Shown: positions 19,622-28,451 of the stretch, one piece after another
How the letters are laid out: every line of letters begins with the position of its first letter
Numbering within the stretch: the stretch's first letter is position 1
Made by a program: the position numbers and the translations under genes
Assembly (NCBI RefSeq): GCF_014859525.1
Contig: NZ_JACUUB010000002.1
Location: 1 to 64,000 of the forward strand
Direction: 5' to 3'
Source of the DNA: Marinobacter sp.
GTDB taxonomy: Bacteria; Pseudomonadota; Gammaproteobacteria; Pseudomonadales; Oleiphilaceae
DNA: 64,000 nt
The notes under the pieces: model-generated
What the model was told of the DNA's origin: nothing
The model's database searches: none
The model's input: only the letters and a program-made list of their open reading frames with translations

Positions 19622-22471
19622 TTGACCGTTCACGCCTCGCCCATCGTTCTCGATTTCGAGGACGGCATTGATCGCAAAACCCTGCGACGGTTGCGGGACC
19701 GGTTTCTGTTGGTTAACCGCCAGCGCTGGGAACGTGCCGGTTCGGCTTTAACCTATCGGCAGCGGGTGGTGCTGGAGCTGTTGCCTCTTGTTTTTCACCT
19801 CAATCATCCTTCCTTGCCAGGTTATCTGGATGGTGACTGCCCGCAGGGTATTGCTGGTTACACGCCGGAGCGTGAGGTGCTGGACGCCGCCCGTCGCTTC
19901 GCTCGTAGTTTCAGTTACCGCGATCAGGGGCGCCGTAAGGCGGATCTGGACAGCCTGTTTCTGATGGGCAGCCCGGGTACCTTGGGCCACTCGGTGGCCA
20001 GTGACCTGGATGTTTGGCTGTGTCATCGGCAAGATTTGCCTGAGCACGGTATTCGGTGTCTGGAGCGAAAGGCGGAACGCCTCTCGCAATGGGCGTTGAC
20101 ATTGGGGGTGGAGCTGCACGTGTTTGTGTTCTCTGCGGCCGATTGGCGGGCGGGCCGGCAGCGGGCTGAGGTGACCGGTGAAAACTGCGGCAGTGCCCAG
20201 CACTTTCTGTTGCTGGATGAGTTCTATCGGACCAGTATTCATCTGGCCGGGCAATTTCCTCTGTGGTGGTTGATACCGGCGGGCGCCGAAGCTGATTACG
20301 AACACTGCCGGCAGCGCCTGGTGGAATGCCGCTTTATCAAAGCCAACGAATTCATTGATTTCGGTGCGGTACCCTCTATTCCGCCTGAAGAGTTCCCGGG
20401 TGCCGGTATCTGGCAGCTTTACAAGGGCATCGATGCGCCCTGGAAAGCCATTCTCAAGTTGTTACTGATTGAATGCTACGCCATGGATCAGTCGCAGCCA
20501 CTGTTGTCGGCGAGCTTTAAAGAGGCCATCTATCAGGGCCAGACTTGTGCAGATGCTCTGGACCCCTACATTATGTTGTATCGGCGCCTTGAACAGTGGC
20601 TGCTGAACAGCGAGACACCCGAGCGACTGGATCTGGTCCGTCGCAGCTTGTACCTGAAGGCGGGGCTGCCCTTGACCCGGGCGGGTATGGCAGGTGATCA
20701 GTGGCGCATCGAACTGCTGCGTCATTTGGTTCAGGACTGGGGCTGGTCAGACGCCCGCGTGCAGTCACTGGACGACCGCCAGCGCTGGCGGGCAGAGGAG
20801 GTCACCGGACTGCGCCGAAAGGTGGTGGCGGAGTTGACCCACAGTTATCGCCTGTTGTCACGGCTGGCCAGAGAGCAGCATGCCCAGGCCGCGATCACTG
20901 CGAATGACATCAATTTGCTGGGCCGGAAGTTGTATGCGGCTTTCCAGCGGAAGGCAGGAAAAGTAGAGCTGGTTAATCCCGGGCTGGTGCCCTCGCTGGC
21001 GGAAGAGAATTTGTCCTTTCACCACCAATCGGAACAGGGTGGCGCGGGCGACGGCTGGCTTCTGTATCGGGATCTTGAAGACCCGTCCGACGCCTTCTGG
21101 CAACCGGTGATCCGCCGTGCCGGCAATCTTGCCGAGTTGTTGGTGTGGAGTTACTGTAACGGACTGCTGAGCCGGGCCACCAGGCTCAATGTTCGCTCAG
21201 GCACAAGCGTGGCTTCGGTCGCTGAACTGAAAGATCTTCTGGACGTGTTGTCGGGATTTTTGCCGTTGCCGATGGCGCCTGCACCCCGGGCAGCGCTGTC
21301 CCGGGCCGTTCGTCCTTTGAAGAATCTGTTACTGATCAATGTGGCCGTTGATCCCCAGTCGCACCTGACAGAGCGAGGCTTGCACAAACTCAGCGCTCGT
21401 TCGGATTCCTTGGGGTTCAGTGGTGGTCGCGACAATCTGGTGATCACCATCGACCAGATCAACCTGAACAGTTGGCACGAAGTCAGTCTGCAGCATTATG
21501 CCGCAGGCGATACCTTGATTCAGTGCCTGAAGAACGTACTGGCGTCGGTGGCGCTGCATCCAGCGCAACTTCCGGACATTCGGGTTGCCGCGCCCAGTCG
21601 CGGCCATGGTCAGGCCATTGCGCGCCGGGTACGGGAGCTGTTTGGCGACGTGGTACGCCAGTTCTTTGCCGGCGGCACAGGGCCGCACCCGTTGCGCTAC
21701 ATCATCGAGATCGACCGCCGCTACTTTCTGTTGCAGTTCAGCGGTGCGGAGCCCGGATTTGTGGCGCTGGCCGATCGCCAGGCTCTGATGGAGGCGTTGC
21801 TTCAGCCTCAGGAACAGTACTTGCCAGCCGTACCAGACCGTCATGCCTTGCAGGATGAACCGGTGTTGAGGGTTGTTTGTCAGGCTTCGGAAGCTGAAAA
21901 CATTCAGGTGTTCTGGTTGCTCCAGGGTGACAGAGGACAGCTTTGGGTGGTGGACGAACAGGGCAGTCTGTGGACGCGTTCAGTTCGGGCAGGCCACCGC
22001 AACCATCTGCTCGGACCGCTGCTTCGTTTTCTCGACAACCTGGTCGAGCGGCGCCTGTTGCGCCGGGCCGACAATCTGGATGCGGTCGGTGACATTCGTT
22101 GTTATGAAATGGTTCGCCATGATGGCCGTTGGCTGGCCGAGCTCCGGCCCCGGCAAGACGCCAGGGTGCCGGCGTCGAGTCTGGAAGTGCAAGCCATCGG
22201 CATTCAACAAGGCGATGGCACCCTCAGGTTCGACATCTACTGTAATGATCAGGAGTTCAGTGTTCAGGAGTACGGCGACCGGCTTATCCCGGCGGTGGCC
22301 CACTACATCCGCTCGTTACGCTCGGGTGGCGAATCCTATCCGGTTTACCTGACCGACCTGCACCTTCCCCACGACCTTGCGCCAACCCTTTATCAGCGAG
22401 ATATCCAGACCGGTCAATACCTGTACTATCGCTCCAGGCTGGAGGATGCGCTGAACAGTTACTTGCCCTGA
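19622..22471 (+). CDS. cyaA: Class I adenylate cyclase
   Basis: This enzyme makes cAMP from ATP. The 949-residue protein shows the enterobacterial-type (class I) layout: an N-terminal catalytic domain with GSPGTLGHSVASDLDVWLC, in which the Ser-Asp-Leu-Asp metal site lies, and a long C-terminal regulatory half, where glucose-PTS control acts in enterobacteria. Translation appears to begin at a TTG at 19622, preceded by GGAG five bases upstream; no ATG competes. It is divergent from the GGDEF/EAL gene across 130 bases and followed by lptM-lysA-dapF, an order shared with pseudomonads. Confidence 0.96.
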   Translation: MTVHASPIVLDFEDGIDRKTLRRLRDRFLLVNRQRWERAGSALTYRQRVVLELLPLVFHLNHPSLPGYLDGDCPQGIAGYTPEREVLDAARRFARSFSYRDQGRRKADLDSLFLMGSPGTLGHSVASDLDVWLCHRQDLPEHGIRCLERKAERLSQWALTLGVELHVFVFSAADWRAGRQRAEVTGENCGSAQHFLLLDEFYRTSIHLAGQFPLWWLIPAGAEADYEHCRQRLVECRFIKANEFIDFGAVPSIPPEEFPGAGIWQLYKGIDAPWKAILKLLLIECYAMDQSQPLLSASFKEAIYQGQTCADALDPYIMLYRRLEQWLLNSETPERLDLVRRSLYLKAGLPLTRAGMAGDQWRIELLRHLVQDWGWSDARVQSLDDRQRWRAEEVTGLRRKVVAELTHSYRLLSRLAREQHAQAAITANDINLLGRKLYAAFQRKAGKVELVNPGLVPSLAEENLSFHHQSEQGGAGDGWLLYRDLEDPSDAFWQPVIRRAGNLAELLVWSYCNGLLSRATRLNVRSGTSVASVAELKDLLDVLSGFLPLPMAPAPRAALSRAVRPLKNLLLINVAVDPQSHLTERGLHKLSARSDSLGFSGGRDNLVITIDQINLNSWHEVSLQHYAAGDTLIQCLKNVLASVALHPAQLPDIRVAAPSRGHGQAIARRVRELFGDVVRQFFAGGTGPHPLRYIIEIDRRYFLLQFSGAEPGFVALADRQALMEALLQPQEQYLPAVPDRHALQDEPVLRVVCQASEAENIQVFWLLQGDRGQLWVVDEQGSLWTRSVRAGHRNHLLGPLLRFLDNLVERRLLRRADNLDAVGDIRCYEMVRHDGRWLAELRPRQDARVPASSLEVQAIGIQQGDGTLRFDIYCNDQEFSVQEYGDRLIPAVAHYIRSLRSGGESYPVYLTDLHLPHDLAPTLYQRDIQTGQYLYYRSRLEDALNSYLP

Positions 22472-22543
22472 GTTTACGCCTCTCTCGCGGTGCAGGGCGG
22501 GTGTCGGGTATACTTCGGGCATTATTCACTCAGGGGTATGGGT

Positions 22544-22735
22544 ATGCAGGTTGGACCATGTTGCCGGCCACGGTTTGCGGCTTTGTTACTGGTTGTTCTG
22601 ATGGTTTCCGGGTGTGGCCAGAAGGGCTCGTTGTATCGCGACGACGCGGCACCGCAGGCCGGATCAGCCAGCGTGGAGGCGCCGTTTGGTCAAGCCGGAA
22701 CATCGACCGACGATGAGGCCTCAGCTCAGCGCTGA
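22544..22735 (+). CDS. lptM: Small lipoprotein, LptM (YifL) family
   Basis: This is a 63-residue predicted outer-membrane lipoprotein. A hydrophobic signal sequence (FAALLLVVLMVSG) ends in a lipobox with Cys, immediately followed by GQKGSLY, the hallmark of LptM, which helps mature the LPS translocon LptD/LptE. The tail is short, acidic and low in complexity. Of two close ATGs I take the one at 22544, because the AGGGG at 22532-22536 is then seven bases away. As in pseudomonads (lppL) and Escherichia coli (yifL), it precedes lysA/dapF. Confidence 0.88.
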   Translation: MQVGPCCRPRFAALLLVVLMVSGCGQKGSLYRDDAAPQAGSASVEAPFGQAGTSTDDEASAQR

Positions 22736-22785
22736 GAGTCGTGGTTGAACCTGCTCACAACCTTGCCCAGACAGTCAGGAACAAA

Positions 22786-24036
22786 ATGGATCACTTCAAT
22801 TACCGTAATGGCGAGTTGTACGCCGAAGATATGCCGGTTGCCGACATTGCCGAACGTTTTGGTACCCCGGCCTACGTGTATTCCCGCGCCACGCTTGAGC
22901 GCCACTATCGCGCCTACGATGAGGCGCTCAGCGGGCGCCCCCATCTGGTGTGCTATGCCGTCAAAGCCAACAGTAACCTGGCGGTACTGAACGTGCTGGC
23001 TCGCCTGGGGGCCGGTTTCGACATCGTCTCTGCCGGTGAGCTGGAGCGCGTGCTGCGGGCCGGTGGTGACCCGGGCAAAGTGGTGTTCTCCGGCGTGGGC
23101 AAGCAAGAGTGGGAAATGAGGCGTGCGCTGCAGGCTGGCGTGCGGTGCTTCAATGTGGAGTCTGACACCGAGCTGGATCGCCTCAACGCCGTCGCGGGCG
23201 AGCTGGGAGTCAAGGCGCCGGTGTCGCTGCGAGTGAATCCGGATGTGGATGCCGGCACCCATCCGTACATTTCCACCGGACTGAAAGAGAACAAATTCGG
23301 CATCGACATTGCCGAGGCGCCGCAGGTATACGCCCGCGCGGCCAGTTTGCCCAATCTGGATGTGCACGGCGTTGATTGTCACATCGGTTCCCAGCTGACT
23401 TCTGTGTCGCCGTTTCTGGATGCTTTGGAACGGGTGCTCGCGTTGATTGATACGTTGGCGCAGCAGGGCGTTCATATCCGCCATCTGGATATGGGCGGCG
23501 GGTTGGGCGTGACCTACGATCAAGAGCAACCGCCGCAACCTTGTGACTACGTTAAAGCCGTGGCTGAAAAGCTGGGCGATCGTAAACTGGAGCTGATCTT
23601 GGAGCCCGGCCGCTCAATCGCCGCCAACGCGGGCATTCTGTTGACCCGGGTGGAGTTCCTCAAGTGCACCGAGCACCGAAACTTCGCGATCATTGATGCG
23701 GCGATGAATGACCTGATTCGCCCGGCTCTATACAGCGCCTGGCAGGCGATTATTCCGGTGCAGCCTCACCAGGACAGTGACGAGAAATCGTGGGATCTGG
23801 TCGGTCCGGTCTGTGAAACCGGCGATTTTCTGGGCAAGGATCGAAGGTTGCGCCTGAAAGCGGGGGACTTACTGGCGGTTCGCTCGGCAGGTGCTTATGG
23901 TTTTGTCATGGCGTCCAATTACAACACCCGTAACCGGCCGCCCGAATTGATGGTGGATGGCGATCAGGTGCACGTGGTTCGCCGCCGGGAAACGCTTGAA
24001 GATCAGTTGGGCCCTGAAAGTTGTCTGCCGGAATGA
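22786..24036 (+). CDS. lysA: Diaminopimelate decarboxylase
   Basis: LysA converts meso-diaminopimelate to lysine using pyridoxal phosphate. The 416-residue protein has the PLP lysine in CYAVKANSN, the HIGSQL histidine segment, the phosphate-binding GGGLGV and the GRSIAANAG and [11 protein letters not shown] motifs. The start at 22786 has AGGA about six bases upstream; the frame continues 15 codons further without support. It lies about 50 bases after lptM and 14 before the preferred dapF start. Confidence 0.97.
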   Translation: MDHFNYRNGELYAEDMPVADIAERFGTPAYVYSRATLERHYRAYDEALSGRPHLVCYAVKANSNLAVLNVLARLGAGFDIVSAGELERVLRAGGDPGKVVFSGVGKQEWEMRRALQAGVRCFNVESDTELDRLNAVAGELGVKAPVSLRVNPDVDAGTHPYISTGLKENKFGIDIAEAPQVYARAASLPNLDVHGVDCHIGSQLTSVSPFLDALERVLALIDTLAQQGVHIRHLDMGGGLGVTYDQEQPPQPCDYVKAVAEKLGDRKLELILEPGRSIAANAGILLTRVEFLKCTEHRNFAIIDAAMNDLIRPALYSAWQAIIPVQPHQDSDEKSWDLVGPVCETGDFLGKDRRLRLKAGDLLAVRSAGAYGFVMASNYNTRNRPPELMVDGDQVHVVRRRETLEDQLGPESCLPE

Positions 24037-24050
24037 GTATGGAGCGTGAG

Positions 24051-24965
24051 ATGAACTCACAAAGACGAGGCACGGGCCCGTTGCTTCGGTTCACAAAAAT
24101 GCATGGGCTGGGCAATGATTTTATGGTGGTGGATGCCATCAGCCAGCCTTTTCGCTTGTTGCCTGAAGCAATCCGGGAGCTGGCGGACCGTAACTTGGGG
24201 GTTGGGTTCGATCAGCTGTTAGTGGTTGAGCCGCCCGGTCTGCCGGATGTCGATTTCCGCTACCGGATCTTCAATGCTGACGGCTCGGAGGTGGAGCAGT
24301 GTGGTAACGGCGCCCGATGTTTTGCCCGGTTTGTGCGGGACCAGCGCCTGACCAACAAGCGCATCCTTCGGGTTCAGACCGCCAAGGGTGTGATTGAGCT
24401 AAAAGTGGGCAAAGACGGCATGGTGATGGTGAATATGGGAGTGCCGGAGCTGAATCCGCCGGCCATCCCTTTCGCTGCAGACTGCCAGAAGACGGTCTAC
24501 ACCGTTGATGCCAACGGTCACACGGTGGAGTTGTCTGCGGTCTCCATGGGCAATCCCCACGGCGTCTTGCTGGTGGACGATGTAGACACCGCACCGGTGG
24601 CCACGCTTGGCCCCCTGCTGGAAAAGCATCCACGCTTCCCGGCCAAGGCCAACATCGGGTTTTTGCAGGTAGTTGACCGCGGTCACGCCCGCTTGCGGGT
24701 GTTTGAGCGGGGCTCCGGTGAAACCCTGGCGTGTGGCAGCGGTGCCTGTGCTGCGGTGGTTGCCGGCCAGTTACGAGGCTTGCTGGATGCGCGGGTCGAG
24801 GTAGAACTGCGTGGTGGCACTCTGGTGATCGAATGGCAGGGGAATGGTACCCCTGTTATGATGGAAGGCCCCGCAAAAACCGTGTTTGAAGGCCAGTTGC
24901 GGTTGCCGGGCGATCTGCCCGCGCGCCGCCGCAAGGGCCCGCGAACGCCAAAAACACGATCCTGA
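24051..24965 (+). CDS. dapF: Diaminopimelate epimerase
   Basis: DapF interconverts LL- and meso-diaminopimelate, feeding both peptidoglycan and LysA. Both catalytic cysteines are present: one in the first-half motif [12 protein letters not shown] and one in [12 protein letters not shown]. The protein begins with a polar stretch before [13 protein letters not shown] and ends in a basic tail ([11 protein letters not shown]), making it about 304 residues, slightly longer than usual. The ATG at 24051 has GGAG six bases away; an ATG at 24033, which overlaps the lysA stop as ATGA, is a credible alternative. Confidence 0.96.
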   Translation: MNSQRRGTGPLLRFTKMHGLGNDFMVVDAISQPFRLLPEAIRELADRNLGVGFDQLLVVEPPGLPDVDFRYRIFNADGSEVEQCGNGARCFARFVRDQRLTNKRILRVQTAKGVIELKVGKDGMVMVNMGVPELNPPAIPFAADCQKTVYTVDANGHTVELSAVSMGNPHGVLLVDDVDTAPVATLGPLLEKHPRFPAKANIGFLQVVDRGHARLRVFERGSGETLACGSGACAAVVAGQLRGLLDARVEVELRGGTLVIEWQGNGTPVMMEGPAKTVFEGQLRLPGDLPARRRKGPRTPKTRS

Positions 24966-24982
24966 CGGCTCAGGAGAACACG

Positions 24983-25735
24983 ATGACAGAACAAACGGCC
25001 CGCCAGAAGGCCGGCGAACTTACTGATGATCAGGTTGCAGACTACCTGCGCGCGAACCCTGACTTTTTTCTTGAGCAGGACGAACTGCTGCGCAGTTTGA
25101 CCTTGCCCCATGACAGTGGTCGCGCCATCTCGCTGGTTGAACGTCAGGTTCATCTGTTTCGTGAGCAGCGCGACACTCTGCGGCGTGAATTGGTCGAACT
25201 GGTGTCGATCGCCCGCCACAACGACCGTCTGTTCGAGAAGAGCAAACGCCTGCTGATGCAAGTGATTGAGGCGAAAACGCTCAATGACATGGCCGCCGCC
25301 ATCGATGACAGCATTCGCGGTGATTTCGGACTGGACGCGGCCACGGTGCTGTTATTCAGCGATGCCGAAGTGCCGGCTCAGGCCGAAGGCGCGTTGCACA
25401 TCGTTGACCGTGGCCAGGCCCAGAAACGGCTGGGTGCCTTGCTCGAAGGTGATCGCGCTGTATGCGGTCAGTTCCGGGAAAGTGAAAGACAGTTCCTGTT
25501 CCCGGACCGGGACGAACCGATCGCCTCGGTGGCTTTGGTGCCGTTGCGCCATGAAGGTCTGGTGGGCGTCTTCGCGGTCGGCAGCTGTGAGCCGGGCTAT
25601 TTTGATCAGAGTATGGGGTCGTTATTTCTCAGCTACATCAGCGACACCCTGAGCCGGCTGCTACCTCCGATGCTTAAGCGTTATGCGTCTGGAACACCGG
25701 TCTCCGACCTTACCGTGGAGACGGGTCAGGGGTGA
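24983..25735 (+). CDS. DUF484 family protein (GAF-like)
   Basis: This is a 250-residue cytosolic protein of the DUF484 family, normally found between dapF and xerC in gammaproteobacteria. It shows the family N-terminus QVADYLRANPDFFLEQDELL, a short coiled coil (VERQVHLFREQRDTLRREL) and a GAF-like C-terminal half (IASVALVPLRHEGLVGVFAVGS). The function is not established. It overlaps xerC by four bases (GTGA), and this coupling hints at a role around chromosome dimer resolution, though I know of no direct proof. Confidence 0.93.
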   Translation: MTEQTARQKAGELTDDQVADYLRANPDFFLEQDELLRSLTLPHDSGRAISLVERQVHLFREQRDTLRRELVELVSIARHNDRLFEKSKRLLMQVIEAKTLNDMAAAIDDSIRGDFGLDAATVLLFSDAEVPAQAEGALHIVDRGQAQKRLGALLEGDRAVCGQFRESERQFLFPDRDEPIASVALVPLRHEGLVGVFAVGSCEPGYFDQSMGSLFLSYISDTLSRLLPPMLKRYASGTPVSDLTVETGQG

Positions 25736-26703
25736 CCGCTCAGGGTAAAACAGCCGGCCATCCAGAGGCGCTCACGGCGCCCCTCGACGGCTTTGCGCGG
25801 CATCTTGCGTCTGAAAAACGCCATTCTCCCCGTACCTGTGAACACTATCAACGAGACCTTCAGCGCCTGCTGGCCTGGTTTATGGCCACCGGTGCCGATG
25901 ACTGGAACGCTTTGTCAATCCATGACATGCGTCGCTATGTGGCAACACTCAGCAGAGACGGCCTGAGTGGTCGGAGCATTGCCAGGCATTTGTCCGCCAT
26001 TCGCCGCTTTTATCAATATCTATTGCGCGAGGGTATGGCCCGGGACAATCCGGCCCTTGATATCCGCGCCCCCAAAAGCGGCCGCCGCCTGCCGAAAGTG
26101 GCGGATGTCGATCAGCTCAGCCAACTGTTGGACGTTAACCCGGACAACCCCCTGGACGTGCGGGATCTCGCCATGTTTGAACTGCTGTACTCCTCCGGCC
26201 TGCGGCTGGCGGAACTGGCGGGTCTGAATCTGAGCTCACTCGATGTGCGTGCCCGCGAAATCCGGGTGCTGGGTAAAGGCAACAAGGAGCGGATTTTGCC
26301 GGTGGGCGGCAAAGCGGTTTCGGCACTTACGTTGTGGCTGGCGCAGCGGCCAGCGCTTGCCCGCGAAGCTGAGCCTGCCGTGTTTGTCAGTCAGCGAGGG
26401 GATCGTTTGAGCCGGCGCAGTATTCAGGCTCGATTGGCCCGCTGGGGTGTGCTGCATGGCGCCGATCAGCGCCTGCATCCGCACTTGCTCCGGCACTCCT
26501 TTGCCAGCCATATGCTGGAGTCCAGCGGCGATCTTCGGGCTGTTCAGGAATTGCTTGGTCATGCGGACATTGCGACCACGCAGGTCTATACTCATCTTGA
26601 CTTTCAGCACCTTGCACGAATTTACGATCAGAGCCACCCGCGCGCAAAACGACGACGGGGCAGGCATCACGATAACAATGACCACGATCAGACCGTACCT
26701 TAG
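25732..26703 (+). CDS. xerC: Tyrosine recombinase XerC
   Basis: XerC acts with XerD at the dif site to resolve chromosome dimers. The 323-residue protein has an N-terminal SAM-like DNA-binding domain (HSPRTCEHYQRDLQRLLAW) and the catalytic residues of tyrosine recombinases: Arg in SGLRLAEL, Lys in GKGNKERI, HxxR in HLLRHSFASHML, His in LLGHADI and the nucleophile Tyr in TQVYTHLDF. It starts at a GTG overlapping the DUF484 stop. The tail is basic and His/Asp-rich. This is a housekeeping recombinase in its usual place, not part of an integron or phage. Confidence 0.96.
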   Translation: MTAQGKTAGHPEALTAPLDGFARHLASEKRHSPRTCEHYQRDLQRLLAWFMATGADDWNALSIHDMRRYVATLSRDGLSGRSIARHLSAIRRFYQYLLREGMARDNPALDIRAPKSGRRLPKVADVDQLSQLLDVNPDNPLDVRDLAMFELLYSSGLRLAELAGLNLSSLDVRAREIRVLGKGNKERILPVGGKAVSALTLWLAQRPALAREAEPAVFVSQRGDRLSRRSIQARLARWGVLHGADQRLHPHLLRHSFASHMLESSGDLRAVQELLGHADIATTQVYTHLDFQHLARIYDQSHPRAKRRRGRHHDNNDHDQTVP

Positions 26704-26714
26704 GGGAGCGTTTC

Positions 26715-28112
26715 ATGGCATCTGAAGAGTCCTGGAAGGAGAAGTACCTTCGGGAACTGGACGAGGCAGACCAGCGCGATAAGCAATGGCAGGCCGAGCG
26801 CAACGTACTCGAGCGCATGCTGGTGCGGACCAGTCTCGCGTCTGAGGGACAAACGCCGGAACTGGACAGTCTGCTCACCCGCATCAGATCCGATTTACGC
26901 AAGCAGAAGATCGATGTTGAGGCCTGGCGAACGCTGCAGGATCAGATCGACCGGGCCATTACCAAACTCGATGAGCATGACCAGAGAACGACCCCGGACA
27001 CACCGCATCAGATATCAACTTCCCCCGCCCCGTCCAGCGATGACACAGATCTTGCCGAGGACGGTCATCGCCTGCGGATTGCCCGCCGGGTCGGGCAATT
27101 GCTGGGGCAGCTGCTCAATCAGGTGACGTTGGAAGCCGAAGTGGAATCTCAGGCCAGAACGCTTCAGCAAACGCTGCTTTCCACCAACGACTGGAGCATC
27201 CTTCGGGAAGGTCTCAATCAGGTGGCCGAGCTAGTGATTGAGGCGGTCACCCGCAGCCAGCGCGAGTTTGAGGTGTTTCTTAAGCGCCTGGATGAGCGTT
27301 TGGAAACCCTGCGTCAGCATTTTTCCCAGCAGTCCGACGCCCAGCTGACCCGGCAAGACGACACCGCCACGCTGGACCGGGAAATTCGTGAGGAGTTGGG
27401 CCGGGTCAGTGATGAGCTGCTCAGCGGCCAGGACTTGCAGAGTCTGAAGCAATCAGTGAGCAAACGCCTGGAATTCATCGGTGGCGTGCTTGAGCGGTTC
27501 CGTTCCCGGGATGCCAAGCGAGAAGCAATGTTGGCTGAACAGCTGGCGGCCATGCAAGAAAAAGTCGCGGCCATGGAGGCCCACTCCGAGCAGATGCAGG
27601 CACAGGTGCGCCGAGAACGCGAGCGGGCCCTGACCGATCTGTTGACCCAGTTGCCTAACCGTGAAGCCTGGCAAGAGCGGTTGGCGTTTGAATATAATCG
27701 TTGGCAACGTTATCGACACCCCTTGAGTATGGCAGTGATCGACATCGATCTGTTCAAGAGAGTCAACGATTCATATGGCCACAAAGCCGGCGACAGGGTG
27801 TTGCAGCTGGTCGCCCGTGAAATGAAGGCGCGTTTGCGCAATACCGATTTTATTGCCCGGTTCGGCGGTGAGGAGTTTGTGTTGTTACTGCCGGAGACCG
27901 GATTGGAAGACGCTCGCAGCGTCGTGAACGAGTTCAGAGGGCACGTCGGCAAATTACCCTTCCATTTTGGCGGAAAGCGGGTTGCTATAACCTTTTCTGC
28001 CGGTGTCTCCGAGTTCCGTGATGGTGATGCCGAAGATGCAGTATTTGATCGGGCAGACCGCGCCCTTTATCAAGCCAAGGGCGCGGGCCGTAATCAGGTC
28101 CTGGTTGCCTGA
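26715..28112 (+). CDS. Diguanylate cyclase with coiled-coil N-terminus
   Basis: This is a 465-residue protein with no membrane segment. Residues 1 to about 295 are mostly charged helices with coiled-coil character and resemble no sensor domain I know. The C-terminal GGDEF domain (about 300-465) has an intact RFGGEEF active site preceded by RNTD five residues earlier, the product-inhibition I-site. It should therefore make c-di-GMP under feedback control. The gene starts 11 bases after xerC with AGGGGAG upstream, so it is probably in the same transcript. It contrasts with the degenerate GGDEF gene at 17-19.5 kb. Confidence 0.93.
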   Translation: MASEESWKEKYLRELDEADQRDKQWQAERNVLERMLVRTSLASEGQTPELDSLLTRIRSDLRKQKIDVEAWRTLQDQIDRAITKLDEHDQRTTPDTPHQISTSPAPSSDDTDLAEDGHRLRIARRVGQLLGQLLNQVTLEAEVESQARTLQQTLLSTNDWSILREGLNQVAELVIEAVTRSQREFEVFLKRLDERLETLRQHFSQQSDAQLTRQDDTATLDREIREELGRVSDELLSGQDLQSLKQSVSKRLEFIGGVLERFRSRDAKREAMLAEQLAAMQEKVAAMEAHSEQMQAQVRRERERALTDLLTQLPNREAWQERLAFEYNRWQRYRHPLSMAVIDIDLFKRVNDSYGHKAGDRVLQLVAREMKARLRNTDFIARFGGEEFVLLLPETGLEDARSVVNEFRGHVGKLPFHFGGKRVAITFSAGVSEFRDGDAEDAVFDRADRALYQAKGAGRNQVLVA

Positions 28113-28121
28113 GTGCCGGGT

Positions 28122-28355
28122 TCAGTGTCGGAGCAGGGCATCCAGTTCGTCAATGGTTTCCGCCCAGTCGCTGTCCTCCTCCAACCCCTCTTCCAGAAAC
28201 TGTGATTGGCTTGCCGACCAAAAGGGCGCGTCCTGAATGGCGATCTCTGAGGGCAAGGGCGAATAGCGGGTAACAAAACCTTCAATCTCCTTATGCCCTG
28301 AGGGCAGGCCGAGTTGTTCAAACAGGGTGCGCATGCTGTGGGTACTGGTGTCCAT
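28122..28355 (-). CDS. DUF2789 family protein
   Basis: This is a 77-residue acidic protein. The segments TLFEQLGLPSG near the N-terminus and PFWSASQSQFLEEG in the second half are the recognisable DUF2789 pattern. The ATG has AGGAGA about seven bases upstream. Function is unknown; it has no signal peptide or membrane span. It converges with the diguanylate cyclase gene (nine bases between stops) and is divergent from the sensor kinase gene. Confidence 0.85.
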   Translation of the reverse strand: MDTSTHSMRTLFEQLGLPSGHKEIEGFVTRYSPLPSEIAIQDAPFWSASQSQFLEEGLEEDSDWAETIDELDALLRH

Positions 28356-28451
28356 AATGGAAGTTCTCCTGTGAACGGTGTGGCACTATGAAATCTGCGA
28401 CATTTGCAGGTATTGTTCCCTGAAATGTAGTGGAACCACCGAGGATATCCA

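Noticed and set aside
25732..26703. XerC as a sign of an integron, phage or genomic island.
   Set aside because: It is in its usual chromosomal context after dapF and DUF484, with housekeeping XerC motifs and no attachment-site repeats.
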